DNA of 22,366 nt, from positions 1 through 22,366 of the forward strand of contig JAJPIN010000140.1 in assembly GCA_021324715.1 (NCBI GenBank), read 5' to 3'. Position numbers and translations under genes: made by a program. Numbering within the stretch: the first letter of the stretch is position 1; each line of letters begins with the position of its first letter. Positions 22,052 through 22,366 of this stretch are shown here, one piece after another. Origin of the DNA: Nitrososphaeria archaeon (lineage in GTDB: Archaea; Thermoproteota; Nitrososphaeria; Nitrososphaerales; Nitrososphaeraceae). The notes under the pieces are model-generated. The model saw only the letters and a list, made by a program, of their open reading frames with translations, did no database searches and was not told the DNA's origin.

Positions 22052-22104
22052 TTCCATGATTTAGGTTCACCGGCGTATAAGCTTGAATTATCTTTATCAT
22101 GGAA
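22052..22104. terminator. Inverted repeat downstream of pyrF
   Basis: TTCCATGAT (22052-22060) and ATCATGGAA (22096-22104) are a perfect 9-bp inverted repeat with a 35-nt loop, 17 nt after the pyrF stop in a convergent gap. Its design closely resembles the repeat at 16424-16477. A second small hairpin, TGACTT-gaaga-AAGTCA, lies at 22140-22156. Confidence 0.35.
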
Positions 22105-22213
22105 TGAAAAATATTCTATATATAATTTTACGATAAAGTTGACTTGAAGAAAGTCATTTGGCATGAAAAATATGAATCCTTGCTTAACATCACCAAGTGA
22201 AGATAGTGATTAT

Positions 22214-22366
22214 CTAATAATTAATGTTTGAATGGAATTCACGTAAAAAATTTATGGCGTATTGCAATGCATTTTTGGCATTAGAATAAGTTAATTGATT
22301 GGCTGAAGTGTGAATATTAATCCATTTAAAACCAATATGCTCATCCGATATTTTTACTTTATTTAC
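22214..22366 (-). CDS. Nudix hydrolase, C-terminal end (partial)
   Basis: An open minus-strand frame enters from the right edge and ends at a TAG at 22214-22216, giving the last 50 residues of a protein. The sequence ISDEHIGFKW (6-15) followed by LTYSNAKNALQYAINFL (25-41) fits the C-terminal segment of Nudix enzymes of the Ap4A hydrolase type (lS.EH..y.Wl....a..l..y...k..l..a..fL). The Nudix box itself would lie outside the window, so substrate cannot be stated. It is convergent with pyrF across a 179-nt gap holding two inverted repeats. Confidence 0.65.
   Translation of the reverse strand, partial: VNKVKISDEHIGFKWINIHTSANQLTYSNAKNALQYAINFLREFHSNINY

Noticed and set aside
22061..22080. TTCACCGGCG-containing stretch downstream of pyrF, looked at as a possible tRNA T-arm remnant or integration site
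   Set aside because: No matching acceptor stem, anticodon arm or CCA-type end is present nearby and no integrase gene is in the window.

Overview
The window is a chromosomal segment of an AT-rich archaeon, almost certainly an ammonia-oxidising thaumarchaeon (Nitrososphaeria). The low G+C points towards a Nitrosocosmicus-like organism; that genus-level placement is inference. Supporting it are an archaeal RadA, ribosomal protein L21e, RNA polymerase Rpb4/RpoF, a DUF655 protein, a DRG/Rbg-type GTPase with a TGS domain, and a DUF6659-like protein of the kind known from thaumarchaea. A-T boxes repeatedly lie about 26-27 bases upstream of start codons, many of which are TTG. No insertion sequence, phage gene, CRISPR array, tRNA or rRNA was seen; this is core genome.

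Layout. (1) About 1-6800 is a compact tetrapyrrole operon: precorrin-2 dehydrogenase (5'-truncated by the window), hemA, hemB, hemL, hemC, cobA (SUMT) and hemD. Genes mostly overlap by 8-19 bases. Together they take glutamyl-tRNA to uroporphyrinogen III and on to precorrin-2/sirohydrochlorin, the branch point for siroheme, siroheme-derived heme and cobalamin. (2) 6889-10532 is an information-processing block: radA, rpl21e, rpoF, DUF655, ksgA/dim1 and a HemK2-like methyltransferase. (3) 10565-12171 (minus strand) carries an isocitrate dehydrogenase-family gene and a membrane-anchored extracytoplasmic protein. (4) 12331-16424 (plus) carries RNase HI, a type I signal peptidase, a DRG-family GTPase and a large radical SAM protein. 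(5) 16473-19296 holds small genes in alternating orientation: 3-methyladenine DNA glycosylase, a two-finger C2H2 protein, a Cys-rich YggX-like protein, and three proteins without clear function (one in DUF6659). (6) 19511-22366 has purA, an unrecognised gene coupled to pyrF, and the 3' end of a minus-strand Nudix hydrolase running off the window.

I see no obvious new multi-gene system. The best leads are: a GTPase gene with no ATG/GTG/TTG start but an AGGTGG ribosome-binding site in front of a CTG; a signal peptidase with threonine where the catalytic serine should be; a perfect 8+8 palindrome between divergent genes; widespread apparently leaderless TTG starts; and several conserved-looking but uncharacterised proteins.
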